A DNA stretch of 64,000 bases from Apodemus sylvaticus (Eukaryota > Chordata > Mammalia > Rodentia > Muridae), in contig NC_067476.1 of assembly GCF_947179515.1 (NCBI RefSeq), forward strand, positions 53,353,383 through 53,417,382, written 5' to 3'. Numbering within the stretch: position 1 is the first letter of the stretch; each line of letters opens with the position of its first letter. The notes below the pieces were generated by a model. It was not told the origin of the DNA and did not search any database. It saw only the letters and a list, made by a program, of their open reading frames with translations. The translations under genes and the position numbers were made by a program. Below are positions 1 through 10,745 of this stretch, piece after piece.

Positions 1-677
1 GGCGCTCGGCCAGGTAACCACTGCCTGGGTGTAGCTACACAGCTTTGTCTGCCAGCGGGTCTCACTAGATCACCCGCCCTGGATTCTCGTGCACGGGTGC
101 GCGGGCACGCATGCACATGCACACGCACATACCGGCTAATTTTAAAATACCTCGGCTTGCTCAAAGTCCGGGCAGTTCTAATCCTCCCTGCGGCTAGCGC
201 ACATTTCCCTCCTGTAATCCTGGCTTACCACTCTCTAGTTCTGTATTTTATCTTTGTTGCCCGGGCTCCTTCTGGGCGGCTCTCTAGTTTTTGCTGCCCA
301 AGACGCTTCTGGGCAGCCCTTTCAGGGGCCACATTTCTTCTCATCTACGTTTTGGATGATTTTCCTTCAGAAGCTCTAAATCTAATCTGTCTCCCTCTGA
401 GACATGGCAATCTCTCCTTCATCCTCTCTTCCAGTTCCTAGTCCACGCAAATCTAAAGGTCCTGCCTCAGTCCACCCAGCCAGTGGCCATTGGCTCTTTA
501 TTGATCAATCAAAAACCAATTGGGGACAAGGACCTTCAGTGTTTGGACATGCAGATTTCTGATTTGGGGGACTGGATTAATTCAAAGCATTGGAACCTGA
601 TTTAAAAAGGAATGTTTAACATCCAAATCTGATAAAAGCCCCCCCCCCCCCACTTTTTGTTTATTTCTTTGTTTGTT
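1..677. other. Unique sequence, no gene seen
   Basis: The first 120 bases are fairly CpG-rich, then the sequence becomes ordinary non-repetitive mouse DNA. A run of C lies at about 640-651. The open frame at 97-441 has no recognisable domain and no supporting context, so I do not call it. Confidence 0.5.
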
Positions 678-811
678 TTTTGAGATAGGATTTCTCTGTG
701 TAGCCCTGGTTGTCCTGGAACTCACTCTGTAGACCAGGCTGGCCTCGAACTCAGAAATCCACTCTGCCTCCCAAGTGCTGGGATTACAGGCATATGCCAC
801 CACTGCCTGGC
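678..811 (-). mobile_element. B1 SINE
   Basis: Near-complete B1 read on the minus strand. It shows the plus-strand T-rich tail, the standard internal blocks ending in AGTGCTGGGATTACAGG, and the GCCTGG head. About 134 bp, non-autonomous and L1-mobilised. Confidence 0.95.
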
Positions 812-897
812 TTTTTTTTTTTTAAGCCCAATTTTTTAATGTGCCCAATTTTAAAAATGCAATGGGATAAGATGAATTCTAATACAAGAATTTGAGT

Positions 898-1022
898 TGA
901 GTAGTGGTGGTGCAAGCCTTTAATCCCAGCACTGGGGATCTCTGTGAGTTGGAAACCAGCCTGGACTATATAATGAGTTCCAGGATAGCCAAGGCTACAC
1001 AGAGAAATCCAGTCTAAATAAA
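898..1022 (+). mobile_element. B1 SINE, diverged and internally shortened
   Basis: The head (GTGGTGGTGCAAGCC) and the 3' half are recognisable, but part of the middle is missing. An AT-rich AATT tract to about 1055 follows and probably derives from its tail. Confidence 0.85.
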
Positions 1023-1224
1023 TAATTAATCAATTAAATAATTAATTAAATGATTTGAGTGTTATAAACTCATTGCATTGATTAATGAAGAAAAGTATCA
1101 GAAGTCTGTCCTTTATTTGTTAAAAAAAATCCAGTATTTGTGGATTAGGACAAAGCACAAAAATGCGCCTCATGATAGGAAGAACTACATACTTAAACAC
1201 TGAAGATTCGCCATCAACCCCGAG

Positions 1225-1400
1225 AACTACTCATCAATGAAGCCTTTCCTGTCTCTCTGCCCCGACAGACACAGCCACCCTCATCCCAGGAGAGTTTCCA
1301 TGCCTGTCTTCAGTAAATTCCTAAGACAATTCCTTCTCTGTCTCTGTGTACAGGGTGTCCGTCAGCCCTGAGCTCTGGGCCTTCCACAGTATCTCTGGCA
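1225..1400 (+). mobile_element. Possible L2 LINE remnant
   Basis: The start (GAAGCCTTTCCTG) resembles the 3' part of mammalian L2, and the following pyrimidine-rich text fits loosely. Weak, by-eye match; it may be unique DNA. Confidence 0.25.
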
Positions 1401-1739
1401 GCAACACAAGGCCTGAGTCAGTAGATAGCATATTTTTGTTGAGGAGATGACCCTATATAGAGACTAAGGCACATGTCCTAATTTTCAATACAAATGGAAG
1501 GTAAGTAAACTGCAAATTTGGATATATTTTTCTTTTCCTAGTACTAAGGGGCAAACCCAGAGTTTTGTACCTGGCATGCAAGCACTCTACCAGTTGGCTA
1601 CAAACCTGCCCAAGAAACTTTGAAAAGGTAACAATGGTAATGTAAATGGTTGTTACCCTAGACGCCCTTCAACCCATTTTATCTTTCTAGATTTAACAGG
1701 GACCTTCTAGGATTTCAATTCTTTGTCTCAGAGTTGTTT

Positions 1740-1903
1740 TTTGTTTGTTTGTTTGTTTGTTTGTTTTGAGACAGGGTTTCTCAGTGTAGTCCTGGCTGTT
1801 CTGGAACTCACTCTGTAGACCAGGCTGGCCTCGAACTCAGAAATCCACCTGCTTCTGCCTCCCAAGTGCTGGGATTAAAGGCGTGCTCCACCACTGCCTG
1901 GCT
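1740..1903 (-). mobile_element. B1 SINE with GTTT tail
   Basis: Full-length B1 on the minus strand. Its A-tail appears as a (GTTT)n tract at 1740-1765 on the plus strand, and the body runs from 1766 to 1903. Confidence 0.95.
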
Positions 1904-2170
1904 CAGATACGTTTGAAAGAGTGTTTTATCTTTGGTCTTTGACAATTCCTAGACAGTTCAAGGTGTACTGATCATAATGCACCCATCTTCTTACTCCCCA
2001 CTCCTGCCCAACATCTTGACACTTAAAAGGTCTCCTTAGGAAAGCAAACAAACAAAAGTCTCCTTAGACTGGAAAGACAGATACTATAACCACTGTGAAC
2101 AAGCTGTCTTTAGCCTTCAAACAGAAACAGATTGACTTTCTAGTACAAAACAGTAAGAATTAGCTGATCT

Positions 2171-2345
2171 TGCTGGGCTGTGGTGGTGCACGCCTGTAAT
2201 CCCAGCACTCTGGGAGGCAGAGGCAGGCGGATTTCTGAGTTCGAGGCCAGCCTGGTCTACAGAGTGAGTTCCAGGACAGCCAGGGCTACACAGAGAAACC
2301 CTGTCTCGAAAAAACCAAATTCAAAAAAAAAAAAAAAAAAAAAAC
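2171..2345 (+). mobile_element. B1 SINE with 15-bp target-site duplication
   Basis: Full-length, near-consensus B1 with a poly(A) tail of about 20. It is flanked by exact copies of AGAATTAGCTGATCT at 2156-2170 and 2346-2360. The intact duplication and low divergence indicate a relatively young insertion. Confidence 0.97.
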
Positions 2346-2448
2346 AGAATTAGCTGATCTCAGAAAACAGTGAAGTTTTAGAAATCTTCTAAGGATATTT
2401 TTACCCTCTAAGGCCTTCACATCCCTCACTATTGAAAATAAGGTATCT

Positions 2449-2456
2449 ATCTCTCT

Positions 2457-2503
<47 letters not shown>
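2449..2503. repeat. (TC)n(AC)n microsatellite
   Basis: A TC dinucleotide run passes directly into an AC run. Low-complexity frames on both strands read through it and are not genes. Confidence 0.95.
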
Positions 2504-2505
<2 letters not shown>

Positions 2506-2837
2506 CCCTGTGTATGGATACAGAGATACATATATGCAGATAAATAATTTGAAGTAGTTTTCCAAAGCGACATTTAAAGTAGGTTTAGAAAGGACCATAA
2601 ATGATAAAAACAGAAAGGGGACAACCCTAGCCACATTTCTACTACACTGTGATAGCGACTTAGCGACTACAATAGCTGGTCTGCTATCTTCCAATTTTAT
2701 TTCCTGAACTTTACATACTTGTGATTTCTATACATGGTAAGTGCATTTGTAAGTCTTTAATTTAGCAAGGCACTTCACATATTGTTTTCTTCAATTCATG
2801 TTGCCTGGTAAAGAATTCTCCATAATTCTGAAATTCT

Positions 2838-3016
2838 TTTTTTTAAAGATTTATTTATTATCATATGTAAGTACACTGTAGCTGTCTTCAGACATCCCAG
2901 AAGAGGGCATCTCATTATGGATGGTTGTGAGCCACCATGTGGTTGCTGGGATTTGAACTCAGGACCTTCAAAAGAGCAGTCAGTGCTCTTACCTGCTGAG
3001 CTATCTCTCTAGCCCT
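2838..3016 (-). mobile_element. B2 SINE
   Basis: Near-complete B2 on the minus strand with the tRNA-derived head at its right end. Imperfect duplications (CTGAAATTCT and CTGAAATTTCT) flank it. It keeps the 12-base core CCAGAAGAGGGC at 2897-2908, which resembles a CTCF core. Confidence 0.95.
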
Positions 3017-3417
3017 GAAATTTCTATAAAAAACTTTCTCTTGATATCTGTGAGCTTTTCATAACTGTTTTGTCTTAGGAGGCAGGGCCACATAAGGGAC
3101 TAGGTCTGGAGGCCTTATGAATGGATGGGTGTCCTTATCTCTGAAAAGGATTACCATAAGCCTTGTGATATAAAACTGAGCCTGACCCCAGTGTCCCTTC
3201 ATTCTCTAGTTTTGTCCTCGTGCCTTCTGATATTGAGTGGCACAGCTCCCAAGCTCTTGCAACATGCCTGTGGCAGGTCTGAAGGTGTCACCCCTTTCAG
3301 AACCCCTGGGCAAAACCAGCCCTTCTTCTCGATAAGTTACCCCGTAACGCTGTTATCACACTGCAAAACCGTCTAAAACTCTAAATAAACTAGTCTTGAA
3401 TCATTTCGGCTAACCTT

Positions 3418-3562
3418 CCAGTAAAGCTTGTGAGGTAGACACTATTTTTACTCTCCTCACTTGATAGCAGGGGAAACTATTGTAGGAGGTGGGGGTGGGG
3501 GAGATGAGTAACTTCCAGGAAGGTCTGAGAACTAGTTTGAACCAGAGCTCAGATTTGACTCC
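3418..3562 (+). mobile_element. MIR SINE, ancient
   Basis: The pattern GTGAGGTAGACACTATTTTTACT, then a GGGGAAACT block, then AGTAACTTCC is the middle-to-3' part of mammalian MIR. A G-rich insertion (3486-3506) interrupts it. Divergence fits an element older than the rodent lineage. Confidence 0.6.
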
Positions 3563-4800
3563 AAAAGTATTTCTCCTGAGGTGGGCTGTTAACTCTGACT
3601 TCTTTGTGATGTCGGAGGCCCTGAGGAGGCATCCAGTCCTTTGTCACTAGAAACAAATTTCCGAGTCTGCGCTCTGGACTCAGAAGCTGTGGGTGAGAGG
3701 TAAGAGGAGAGTGTGTTTTTCTTACAACAAATCTCAGTGTCTCCGCGGGCAGGGCAGGAACCGAAGGCTCTCTCTCTAGCGTCTAACAACCCCAGCACTT
3801 CAGTCATGCTGCAAGACCGAATTGTGAATCACAGTTGCTGTGGACCTCAGCCAAACAGCCTCTGCAAGTAGCCCAAGCGTCACATCCCCAACGTGGACTT
3901 TCAAAGAGGGAGGTGCCCGAACCTAGGACCCTCATTCTTCATGGGCGTTCACTTCAGCTAACAGACCACTATGGACATATTTCCATAGGCCCCTTCCTCT
4001 AGTTATGAAGCAAGGTCCATTTTCAGAAGAAGGGACTTCTTGGAAGGGATGATGAAAAGAATCTGACCCACCACCCGCCCACCCAGACCTTTCAGAGCAA
4101 AGACCCACAAATAACTCTTGATGTTTGTTTTCTAAGGCGGGGCCTGACCTCTGCGGGCAAGGCAGTGGGGTTCCGCCGTCCCCAGCTGTGTGCACCAAAA
4201 GGCTAGCAAGGACTGACCTGTCCAAGGCACAGTCCCACCCACACACCCCGGCACCCCTCTCCTCCCCCCGCCCCCCCCCCCCGCCGTCTCGCCCCACCCG
4301 GAAGCACCCAGCAGGGAGGGCCGTGGGGTCAGGGCTATGCATTCCTGGGACTGACTCTTTGAGCCCAGGCTCACCCCCACGCTCTGGAGGAGGCTCTATG
4401 GCAGAGATGAGCCAAGCACAGGAGGGGCGCCTCCCAGCCAACCGGAATATCTGAGGTAGTGTGCAGCCCCACACCCCCTGAAAAACCGGACGCAGCTGGG
4501 CAAACGTGAAGAGCAGAAAGACCTGGACGGGGAGAAGAAATCAGAATCCACTGCACAGTGTCAAGGATTTCTAGGTGCTTCGGTGTGCCCCCACGATGCC
4601 CCTGCGTGTGCTGCGGACTGCTAATGACTGAGAACCCTGGTAGCATTGTTCCCTGGGGATCCTCAAGGCTTCATCAGACAGTGACAGAGCGTGATTGCTA
4701 GTTTGAGGGGTGTAGAACGCAGTCCAGAATCTAGGAATTTATAGGAAACATTCTGATTTAACAACAATGGAAAACCCTAGATGATAATAATGTGATCAAA
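3563..4800. other. Unique GC-richer stretch with a poly-C tract
   Basis: Non-repetitive and moderately GC-rich, with a C-run near 4264-4282 and few CpGs for its GC content. Overlapping frames on both strands (for example 3932-4474) show no recognisable domain. The C-run alone supplies Pro/Gly codons. No gene is supported. Confidence 0.5.
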
Positions 4801-4814
4801 GAAACACACCATAT

Positions 4815-4829
4815 GTCTCTCTCTCTTTG

Positions 4830-4923
<94 letters not shown>
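4815..4923. repeat. (TCTG)n(TC)n(AC)n compound microsatellite
   Basis: Three abutting simple arrays: TCTG at about 4830-4857, TC to 4879 and AC to 4923. Probably length-polymorphic. Confidence 0.97.
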
Positions 4924-4925
<2 letters not shown>

Positions 4926-5282
4926 TGAAAGTCCCCAGGAAAATACAGAGTGCTTTGGGCTGAAATGAAAGCAAGTAACCAATACTTTCCTAACACATTT
5001 CTTCATCTATAACAGAGTAATTCCCGTACTTAGACTTGCATGGGGGAAACTCAAATAATACGTTCCGTAACAAACCATTAATAGCATACAAATTATAGAT
5101 ATAAGCCGTCACCCCATCAGAGATCTGTACAAAATAGGAAAAGAGAAAAAGCATCAGGACTTTGCATTACGGTGACAGTTTTCCCAGGCTGGTTTTGGTG
5201 CCAGGAGAGACCAGGAGTCCACCAGACTGTCCAAACATTCTTGCAAAATTGTCCTAAACCAGAATACTGTTAGTTCACTGTT

Positions 5283-5307
5283 AAAAAAAAAAAAAAAAAA
5301 AAAAAAA
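5283..5307 (+). repeat. Poly(A) tract
   Basis: A 25-base A run without a recognisable SINE body upstream. It could be an orphaned retroposon tail. Confidence 0.8.
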
Positions 5308-5692
5308 CCAGCTTGCTGTATTTTACTAAAATATATCTGGGAAGAGGGATGTTACAAAATCAAACATCAAACACTGGGTGTCAAAATAATGAGAAAGGAA
5401 ACGATTAGGAAACCCTCGGTTAAACGGGGTAAGACAGGGTAACGGGGTCTCGGTTGGGTTACTACAGAACCCGAGAGCTTTGGCTGTGTGCACTCTTACC
5501 CTGAACCACGCCCCTTCCTACCCACCACCCTCCCGGCAGCTGGGACTGATCTATTAGGGTGCCTAGATCTTCAGGCCTGCTGCACAGCACTCTAGTGTCA
5601 ACTTCTCAGGGTTAAGATCAGGGTAGAGATGTGCCATCAGGCCTCAGTGAGCACACACATATATGCCAAACTCAGATCCTACACTGTACCGC
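5308..5692. other. Unique sequence
   Basis: Non-repetitive. It holds a CACGCCCC element near 5507 resembling a KLF/Sp-type site. No gene is seen. Confidence 0.4.
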
Positions 5693-6093
5693 ACCACACA
5701 CACACACACACACTCACATGTACACACATACACACACACATCACCACCACCAAACACACACACACAACCACACACCCCACTCATGTACACCATACACACA
5801 TACAACCATCACCACAAAACACACACACATACACCACTTACATGTATACCATACACACACACACACCACCACCAAACACACACACACATACACCACTCAC
5901 ATGTACACCATACACACACACACAAGCACCACCACCAAACACACATACACATACACCACTCACATGTACACCATACACACACACAAGCACTACCACCAAA
6001 CACATACATACACCACTCACATGTATACGATACACACACACAACCACCATCACCAAATATACACACACACACAGCCCCCCCCCACACACACAC
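5693..6093. repeat. CA-rich minisatellite, period about 57-63 bp
   Basis: The landmark ACACCACTCACATGTACACC recurs with the anchor at about 5771, 5831, 5890, 5953 and 6010. This gives roughly five 57-63-bp units, each made of CA runs, a CATGTACACC block and CACCACCAC. All overlapping frames (Thr/His/Pro or Cys/Val) are low-complexity artefacts. Confidence 0.9.
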
Positions 6094-6291
6094 TATGATA
6101 ATAGTATGTGCTGACATCTCTAGGAAAGGATCTCACTGTTTCAATTATAACTTCTGTGATGACTATAATTCCATCAGACTACTGTATTTCAGCTTATTTA
6201 TTAAAAAAAAAAAACCCAAAACCTTGACTCTAACAAGCATAAAACTTGAAGTTCTTCAAAAAATAAATGAATGTAAAGGTTTTGTTTTTTG

Positions 6292-6433
6292 CTTTTTTGT
6301 TTTTTTGTTTTTCTCAAGACAGGGTTTCTCTGTGTAGCCCTGGCTGTCCTGGAACTCAGTCTGTAGACCAGGCTGGCCTCGAACTCAGAAATCTGCTTGC
6401 CTCTGCCTCCCAGAGTGCTGGGATTAAAGGTGC
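6292..6433 (-). mobile_element. B1 SINE, 5'-truncated
   Basis: B1 on the minus strand with its tail at 6292-6312. The body ends at GGGATTAAAGGTGC, so the last 15 or so bases of the B1 head are missing. Confidence 0.92.
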
Positions 6434-6464
6434 TGAATAAAAAAATAATGAATGCTGTTTGATG

Positions 6465-6622
6465 GTCTGGCAGGACCGTGTGCCAGGCAAAGGCTCTTGC
6501 TAATAAGATTGAAGAGTTCAGTTCAAGAGAACCAACTCCAATGAGTTTACCTCTGACCTCCAGTGGGACTGTGGTAATGGTGCCCGCATACATACACACA
6601 CCAAGCAAATAAATACATACTG
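6465..6622 (+). mobile_element. B3 SINE
   Basis: B3-type text: AAGGCTCTTGCTAATAAG, then GAACCAACTCC, then CTCTGACCTCC, a CA-rich segment and an AAATAAATA tail. B3 is a relative of B2. Confidence 0.75.
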
Positions 6623-6714
6623 TCTTATGACTGTATCTTGAGTTTGGAAAGGGCTGATATAATCGCTGATCCCATTTTGAAACTGTTGCCCAGTGCAGTT
6701 TATGTTCATTAGGC

Positions 6715-6762
<48 letters not shown>
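6715..6762. repeat. (TA)n microsatellite
   Basis: A TA run of about 48 bases with one G interruption, ending directly at the left target-site duplication of the next solo LTR. Confidence 0.95.
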
Positions 6763-6765
6763 CAC

Positions 6766-7077
6766 TGTGGTAGTTTATGCTCGTCTGAGGGAGTGGCACT
6801 TGTAGGAGGAAGTGTGTCTCTGTGGGGATGGGCTTGGAGATCTTCCTTCTAGATGAAGGCTGAGCATGCCCAGTCTGTTCTTGGCTTCCTTTGGATAAAG
6901 ATGTAGAACTCTCCACTCCTCCTGCACCACACCTGCCTGGATGCTGCCATGCTCCCGCCTTGATGACAATGGACTGAACCTCTGAACCTGTAAGCCAGCC
7001 CCAATTAAATGTTGTCATTTATAAGACTTGCCTTGATCATGGCGTCTGTTCACAGCAGTAAAACCTTATCTAGGACA
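6766..7077 (+). mobile_element. Rodent solo LTR, ERVL-like by its 5-bp duplication
   Basis: A 312-bp element that starts TGTGGTAG, ends CTAGGACA (TG...CA) and is flanked by ATCAC at 6761-6765 and 7078-7082. It carries an AATTAAATG poly(A)-signal-like box near 7003 and the terminal text CACAGCAGTAAAACC typical of an abundant mouse repeat. A 5-bp duplication points to a class III (ERVL/MaLR) LTR. The exact family name is uncertain. Non-coding. Confidence 0.75.
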
Positions 7078-7082
7078 ATCAC

Positions 7083-7535
7083 CTAGGTACATTTAGGTTT
7101 GGATTTCTAAGGGACAGAAAGCAAAGATGCTGAAGGCAATGAGGAGCCCACTCCTGTCCAGCCACCGATGCTGTCACGGTGGCTGAGGGTTCTTCAAGGA
7201 GACCACAAACAAAATAAAAGATTGATCTACTTGGTTGAGACTGAATCAGCCCGGATGCAGAGATCAGAGGTCACTGAGCAGAGAAGGTAACCAGGCAACA
7301 GAATGGTCCAGAGGGTGCCTGTCAAACAGGAGCATGGGGATGAGTGGACGGACGAACGGACACGCCAATGCCTGCTCTGTGTGAATCTGCTCACTCCCAG
7401 TACTAGAAGATGTTAAGCCTACAGGTGAAAAAGAAACGTTTTAAAGGGCAGGCTGGCTGTTAGGCCTAAACCAAAGGCTAGCTATAAGATTGTGTGACTG
7501 TTTTTCAATAAAACAGAAAATAATATTTAAAAATG
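7083..7535. other. Unique sequence
   Basis: Non-repetitive DNA; no gene, RNA or strong motif recognised. Confidence 0.4.
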
Positions 7536-7617
7536 TCAGCTTCTTGGGAGCCTGAGGCAAGAGAATTGTTAAGTTTGAGGCCAGCCTAGGCTACTTAGAG
7601 ACTTGTCTTAAATAAAC
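7536..7617 (+). mobile_element. Old B1-related fragment
   Basis: GAGGCCAGCCTAGGCTAC and CTTGTCTTAAATAAA mark a short, diverged B1 or proto-B1 piece. Confidence 0.6.
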
Positions 7618-7969
7618 ACAAAAAGTTGCCCCCTAATTTGACTGTCAGTTAATAAATAGACAAATGATCTGTTTCTTTCCTTTTTTTTAAGGAATAAGGT
7701 GCAAATATAGAGTACAACATGGAGACCCTTAAAAATACTACGCAAAGGTAACAGAAGGTCATAAATTACATCATGATGGTCTAGAATAGGCAAACCTGTG
7801 GACACCGACGGTTAATGTTAGCCAGAGCTAGTAGTGATTCTGAGGAGTTTAATTGGTACATATTTCCTGTTGGGATAGTAAAAATACTCAGGCGTTAAAC
7901 AATGGTGATGGTTACAGCCCTGGGACTAAACTAAATATCACCAAATTTTGCCCTTTAAAATGATTAGCA

Positions 7970-8120
7970 GCTGGGCGGTGGTGGCACATGCCTGTAATCC
8001 CAGCACTCTGGGAGGCAGAGGCAGGCATATTTCTGAGTTCGAGGCCAGCCTGGTCTTCAGAGAGAGTTCCAGACAGCCAGGGCTCCACAGAGAAACCCTG
8101 TCTCAGAAAAAAACCCAAAA
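7970..8120 (+). mobile_element. B1 SINE
   Basis: Full-length B1 with a short A-rich tail. The duplication GATTAGCA is seen just before (about 7962) and after (about 8121). Confidence 0.95.
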
Positions 8121-8136
8121 GATTAGCAAGACCACT

Positions 8137-8242
8137 TTCTCTCCTTTCCTCTTTTACTCCTTCCTTCTTCTTTTCTTCCTTGTCTTCATCGTCGTCGTCC
8201 TCCTCCTCCTTCCCCTTCCCTTCCTCCCCCTACTCTTCCTTT
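8137..8242. repeat. Pyrimidine-rich (TTCC/TCC/TCG)n tract
   Basis: A degenerate CT-rich strand-asymmetric tract, including GTCGTCGTCC then CCTCC runs. It forms the tail side of the old minus-strand B1 that follows. Confidence 0.85.
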
Positions 8243-8338
8243 TGAGACAAGATCTCAATGTGTAGTCCAGGCTGGGCTCAAATATTCTTGTACCTTAGCC
8301 TTCCAGGCGCTGGGATTACACACACCATCAGGCCCAGT
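8243..8338 (-). mobile_element. Old B1/proto-B1 SINE
   Basis: GAGACAAGATCTCAATGTGTAG and GCTGGGATTACA on the plus strand show a diverged minus-strand 7SL-derived SINE. Confidence 0.7.
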
Positions 8339-9146
8339 TGATTTTTATATTATGTGAATTGACTACAGTTAAAAAAACGAACCTTCTTTGGTTGAAAGAA
8401 AAAAGAAGTTAAGCCTTGTTTCGTTCTTTTCTTCCTGGATGAGCTCATCCCGGCCTGTAGTTTCTAGTGCTATCTGGACTACCAGACGTGGTGCTCTGTC
8501 CTGAACTCTGGGTCAGTGTGTTCAGATGCACAAGTTCCCTGAGGCAAAGCCTCGCTGAGGAATGGCTAATGAGTGCAGACTGCAAGGCGATTACAGACAC
8601 AAGGACAGAATCAGCTCCCAGCATCTGGGAGGGGACTTGAAAAGGACTGGCCAAGTAGCACGCTGGAATGGAGATTTTAAGTCCTAGGCTGTGAGCCAAC
8701 TTGGTCCCACCCATATGTAAATTAGGCGCTGAGTTAGGACTAATGGGGTTGGCTAATTTGAATGGATGTGGGGAATTCTGATTGGTTGATAGACTTACAG
8801 TCAGAGGATTGGGCAGTGCTTCCATAAAAGAGACCGATGATAAAAGAAGAGCGCGCATTCTGAAGAATTGCATAGAGGTTTTAAAGACAGAGTGGGAAGC
8901 AGAAACAAAACAGAAGTTGTTTTCCCCATAAAACTTAAAATAGAATAACTTGTCAAGCCAGCGAACGAGGGCTTGTTTGGGAATTTGGCTATTACTTCTT
9001 GTTTCTCCCTATTTCTCTGAAGGGCAGGTAATTTCCTGAGCTGAGAAACTCCCGCACACTCTTTTGTAAACTGGGCCCAGGGCAGATGGCCAGAGTAAAT
9101 GAGTGGCCCAATAGGGACGTTATTTTTAAAACCTTGACACAAAAAA
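8339..9146. other. Unique sequence
   Basis: Non-repetitive. Frames at 8445-8873 and 8801-9142 (minus) have no recognised domain and overlap each other. No gene is supported. Confidence 0.4.
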
Positions 9147-9159
9147 GGGCTCTGCCTTT

Positions 9160-9343
9160 TTTTTTTTTAAATATTTATTTATTTATTATATGTAAGTACA
9201 CTGTAGCTATCTTCAGATGCCAGAAGAAGGTGTCATATCTCTTTATGGATGGTTGTGAGCCACCATGTGGATGCTGGGATTTGAACTCATGACCTTTGGA
9301 AGAGCAGCCAGTGCTCCTACCCGCTGAGCCATCTCTCCAGCCC
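9160..9343 (-). mobile_element. B2 SINE with 13-bp target-site duplication
   Basis: Full-length B2 on the minus strand flanked by exact GGGCTCTGCCTTT at 9147-9159 and 9344-9356. The CTCF-like core is altered to CCAGAAGAAGGT. Confidence 0.97.
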
Positions 9344-9384
9344 GGGCTCTGCCTTTCTTATTGTGAAAAGAAAATACCCCAACC

Positions 9385-9577
9385 TGACTGGAGAGATGGC
9401 TAAGTGGTTAAGAGTACTGACTGCATTTCCAGAGATCCTGAGTTCAATTCCCAGCAACCACAGGGTGGCTCACAACCATCTCTAATGGGATCTGATGCCC
9501 TCTTCTGGTGTGTCTGAAGGCAGCTAGAGAGTCCTCATATGCATAAATAATTCTTAAAAAAAAAAAAAAAGAAAAGA
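9385..9577 (+). mobile_element. B2 SINE
   Basis: Full-length B2 with an A-tail. ACCCCAACC/ACCCAACC-like duplications flank it. The GCCCTCTTCTGG core is intact at 9497-9508. Confidence 0.95.
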
Positions 9578-9715
9578 AACCCAACCAAAGACTCCTTGAG
9601 GAGTCCCAAGCTTCCTGCAGGCTGTCACGTCAATCATCTGGACTGTAGGCGCTCTCTTTGCACATTTCCTGCTTGTCCTCGCCCTCCAGATGGCTCTCAT
9701 TAAAAACTGCACCCT

Positions 9716-9789
9716 TGCTGGGCGGTGGTGGCCAGAGCTATACAGAGAAACCCTGTCTCGAAAACAACAACAACAACAACAACAACAAA
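9716..9789 (+). mobile_element. B1 SINE with large internal deletion and (CAA)n tail
   Basis: The B1 head GCTGGGCGGTGGTGG joins directly to the 3' end (CCAGAGCTATACAGAG), so about 90-100 bp of the body are missing. The tail has become (CAA)n at 9764-9789. Confidence 0.9.
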
Positions 9790-9849
9790 AGATTATTTGA
9801 TTTCAGTCTTTAGAAGAGAGGAAAGGATATCAACTTCAAATTCATGAGT

Positions 9850-10009
9850 ACTTTTTTTTTTTTAATTTGTTTTTTCAAGACAGGGTTTCTCCTTGTAACC
9901 CTGGCTGTCCTGGACCTCGCTTTGTAGAATAGGCTGACCTCCAACACAGAGATCCATTTGCCTCTGCCTTCTGAGTGCTGGGATTAAAGGCATACACCAT
10001 CGTGACAGG
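9850..10009 (-). mobile_element. B1 SINE, diverged
   Basis: Minus-strand B1 with its T-rich tail at the left. AGTACTT occurs on both flanks as a probable short duplication. Confidence 0.9.
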
Positions 10010-10398
10010 CTCCTAAGTACTTGATGACTGTCCTGGGTTGTCTTTTCCCTCCTGGGTATAGAAAGGTGACTGAGGCAGACTTTCTCAGTTCCCATTTGCC
10101 TCCTATTGATATATAAGGTCCAAATGGCCAGTGGCTTTGGAGAGAAGCTTTGAAATTCCACCAGATTTACAAAATGATAGCTACGATTGGCCAGGGAGGG
10201 GTTTGCTTTGTGGGACCAGCAGAATAAATGACAGAATCATTAGGAAGGATGCAGGGGACACGCTGACCCTGATGCAGACCCACATAGCATGAAGGGGCAT
10301 TGGTCTGCTTACTATCGGCAGGCATTAGGGTCCCCAAGGGTTCTGAGGAGGAAAAGCAAAGTGGCTAAGAAAAGCAAGGTGCAGTTTTCGGGTTTTGT
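10010..10398. other. Unique sequence
   Basis: Non-repetitive DNA between SINEs; nothing recognised. Confidence 0.4.
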
Positions 10399-10581
10399 TA
10401 AAAGATTTATTTATTTATGTATTATATACAAGCACATTGTAGCTGTCTTCAGACACATCAGAAGAGGGCATCAGATCTCATTATAGATGGTTGTAAGCCA
10501 TCACTTGGTTGCTGGGATTAGAACTCAGGACCTCTGGAAGAGCAGTCAGTGCTCTTAACCGCTGAGTCATCTCTCCAGCCC
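10399..10581 (-). mobile_element. B2 SINE
   Basis: Near-complete B2 on the minus strand. CAAGGTGCA upstream and CAAGGGTGCA downstream look like a diverged duplication. The CTCF-like core has one change (TCAGAAGAGGGC). Confidence 0.93.
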
Positions 10582-10595
10582 AAGGGTGCAAATTT

Positions 10596-10745
10596 TTGGG
10601 GGGAGGGGTTCGAGACAGGGTTTCTCTGTGTAGCCTTGGCTGTCCTGGAACTCACTCTGTAGACCAGGCTGGCCTCAAACTCGGAAATCTGCCTGCCTCT
10701 GCCTCCCAAATGTTGGGATTACAGGTGTGGCCACCACAGCCCGGC
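10596..10745 (-). mobile_element. B1 SINE
   Basis: Full-length B1 on the minus strand, inserted next to the preceding B2. Its tail is GGGGAGGGG-interrupted rather than pure T. Confidence 0.94.

Noticed and set aside
3932..4474. 180-codon minus frame and overlapping plus frames
   Set aside because: GC-rich, C-run-driven Pro/Gly content, overlapping frames on both strands, no recognised domain, no promoter or splice support.
5629..6337. Four overlapping frames of up to 224 codons, Thr/His/Pro-rich or Cys/Val-rich
   Set aside because: CA-rich minisatellite read in several frames and on both strands; the non-repeat end of the longest one runs into a B1.
9385..9460. tRNA-like sequences at B2 and B3 heads
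   Set aside because: B2 and B3 heads derive from tRNA promoters but do not form functional tRNA genes; called as SINEs.
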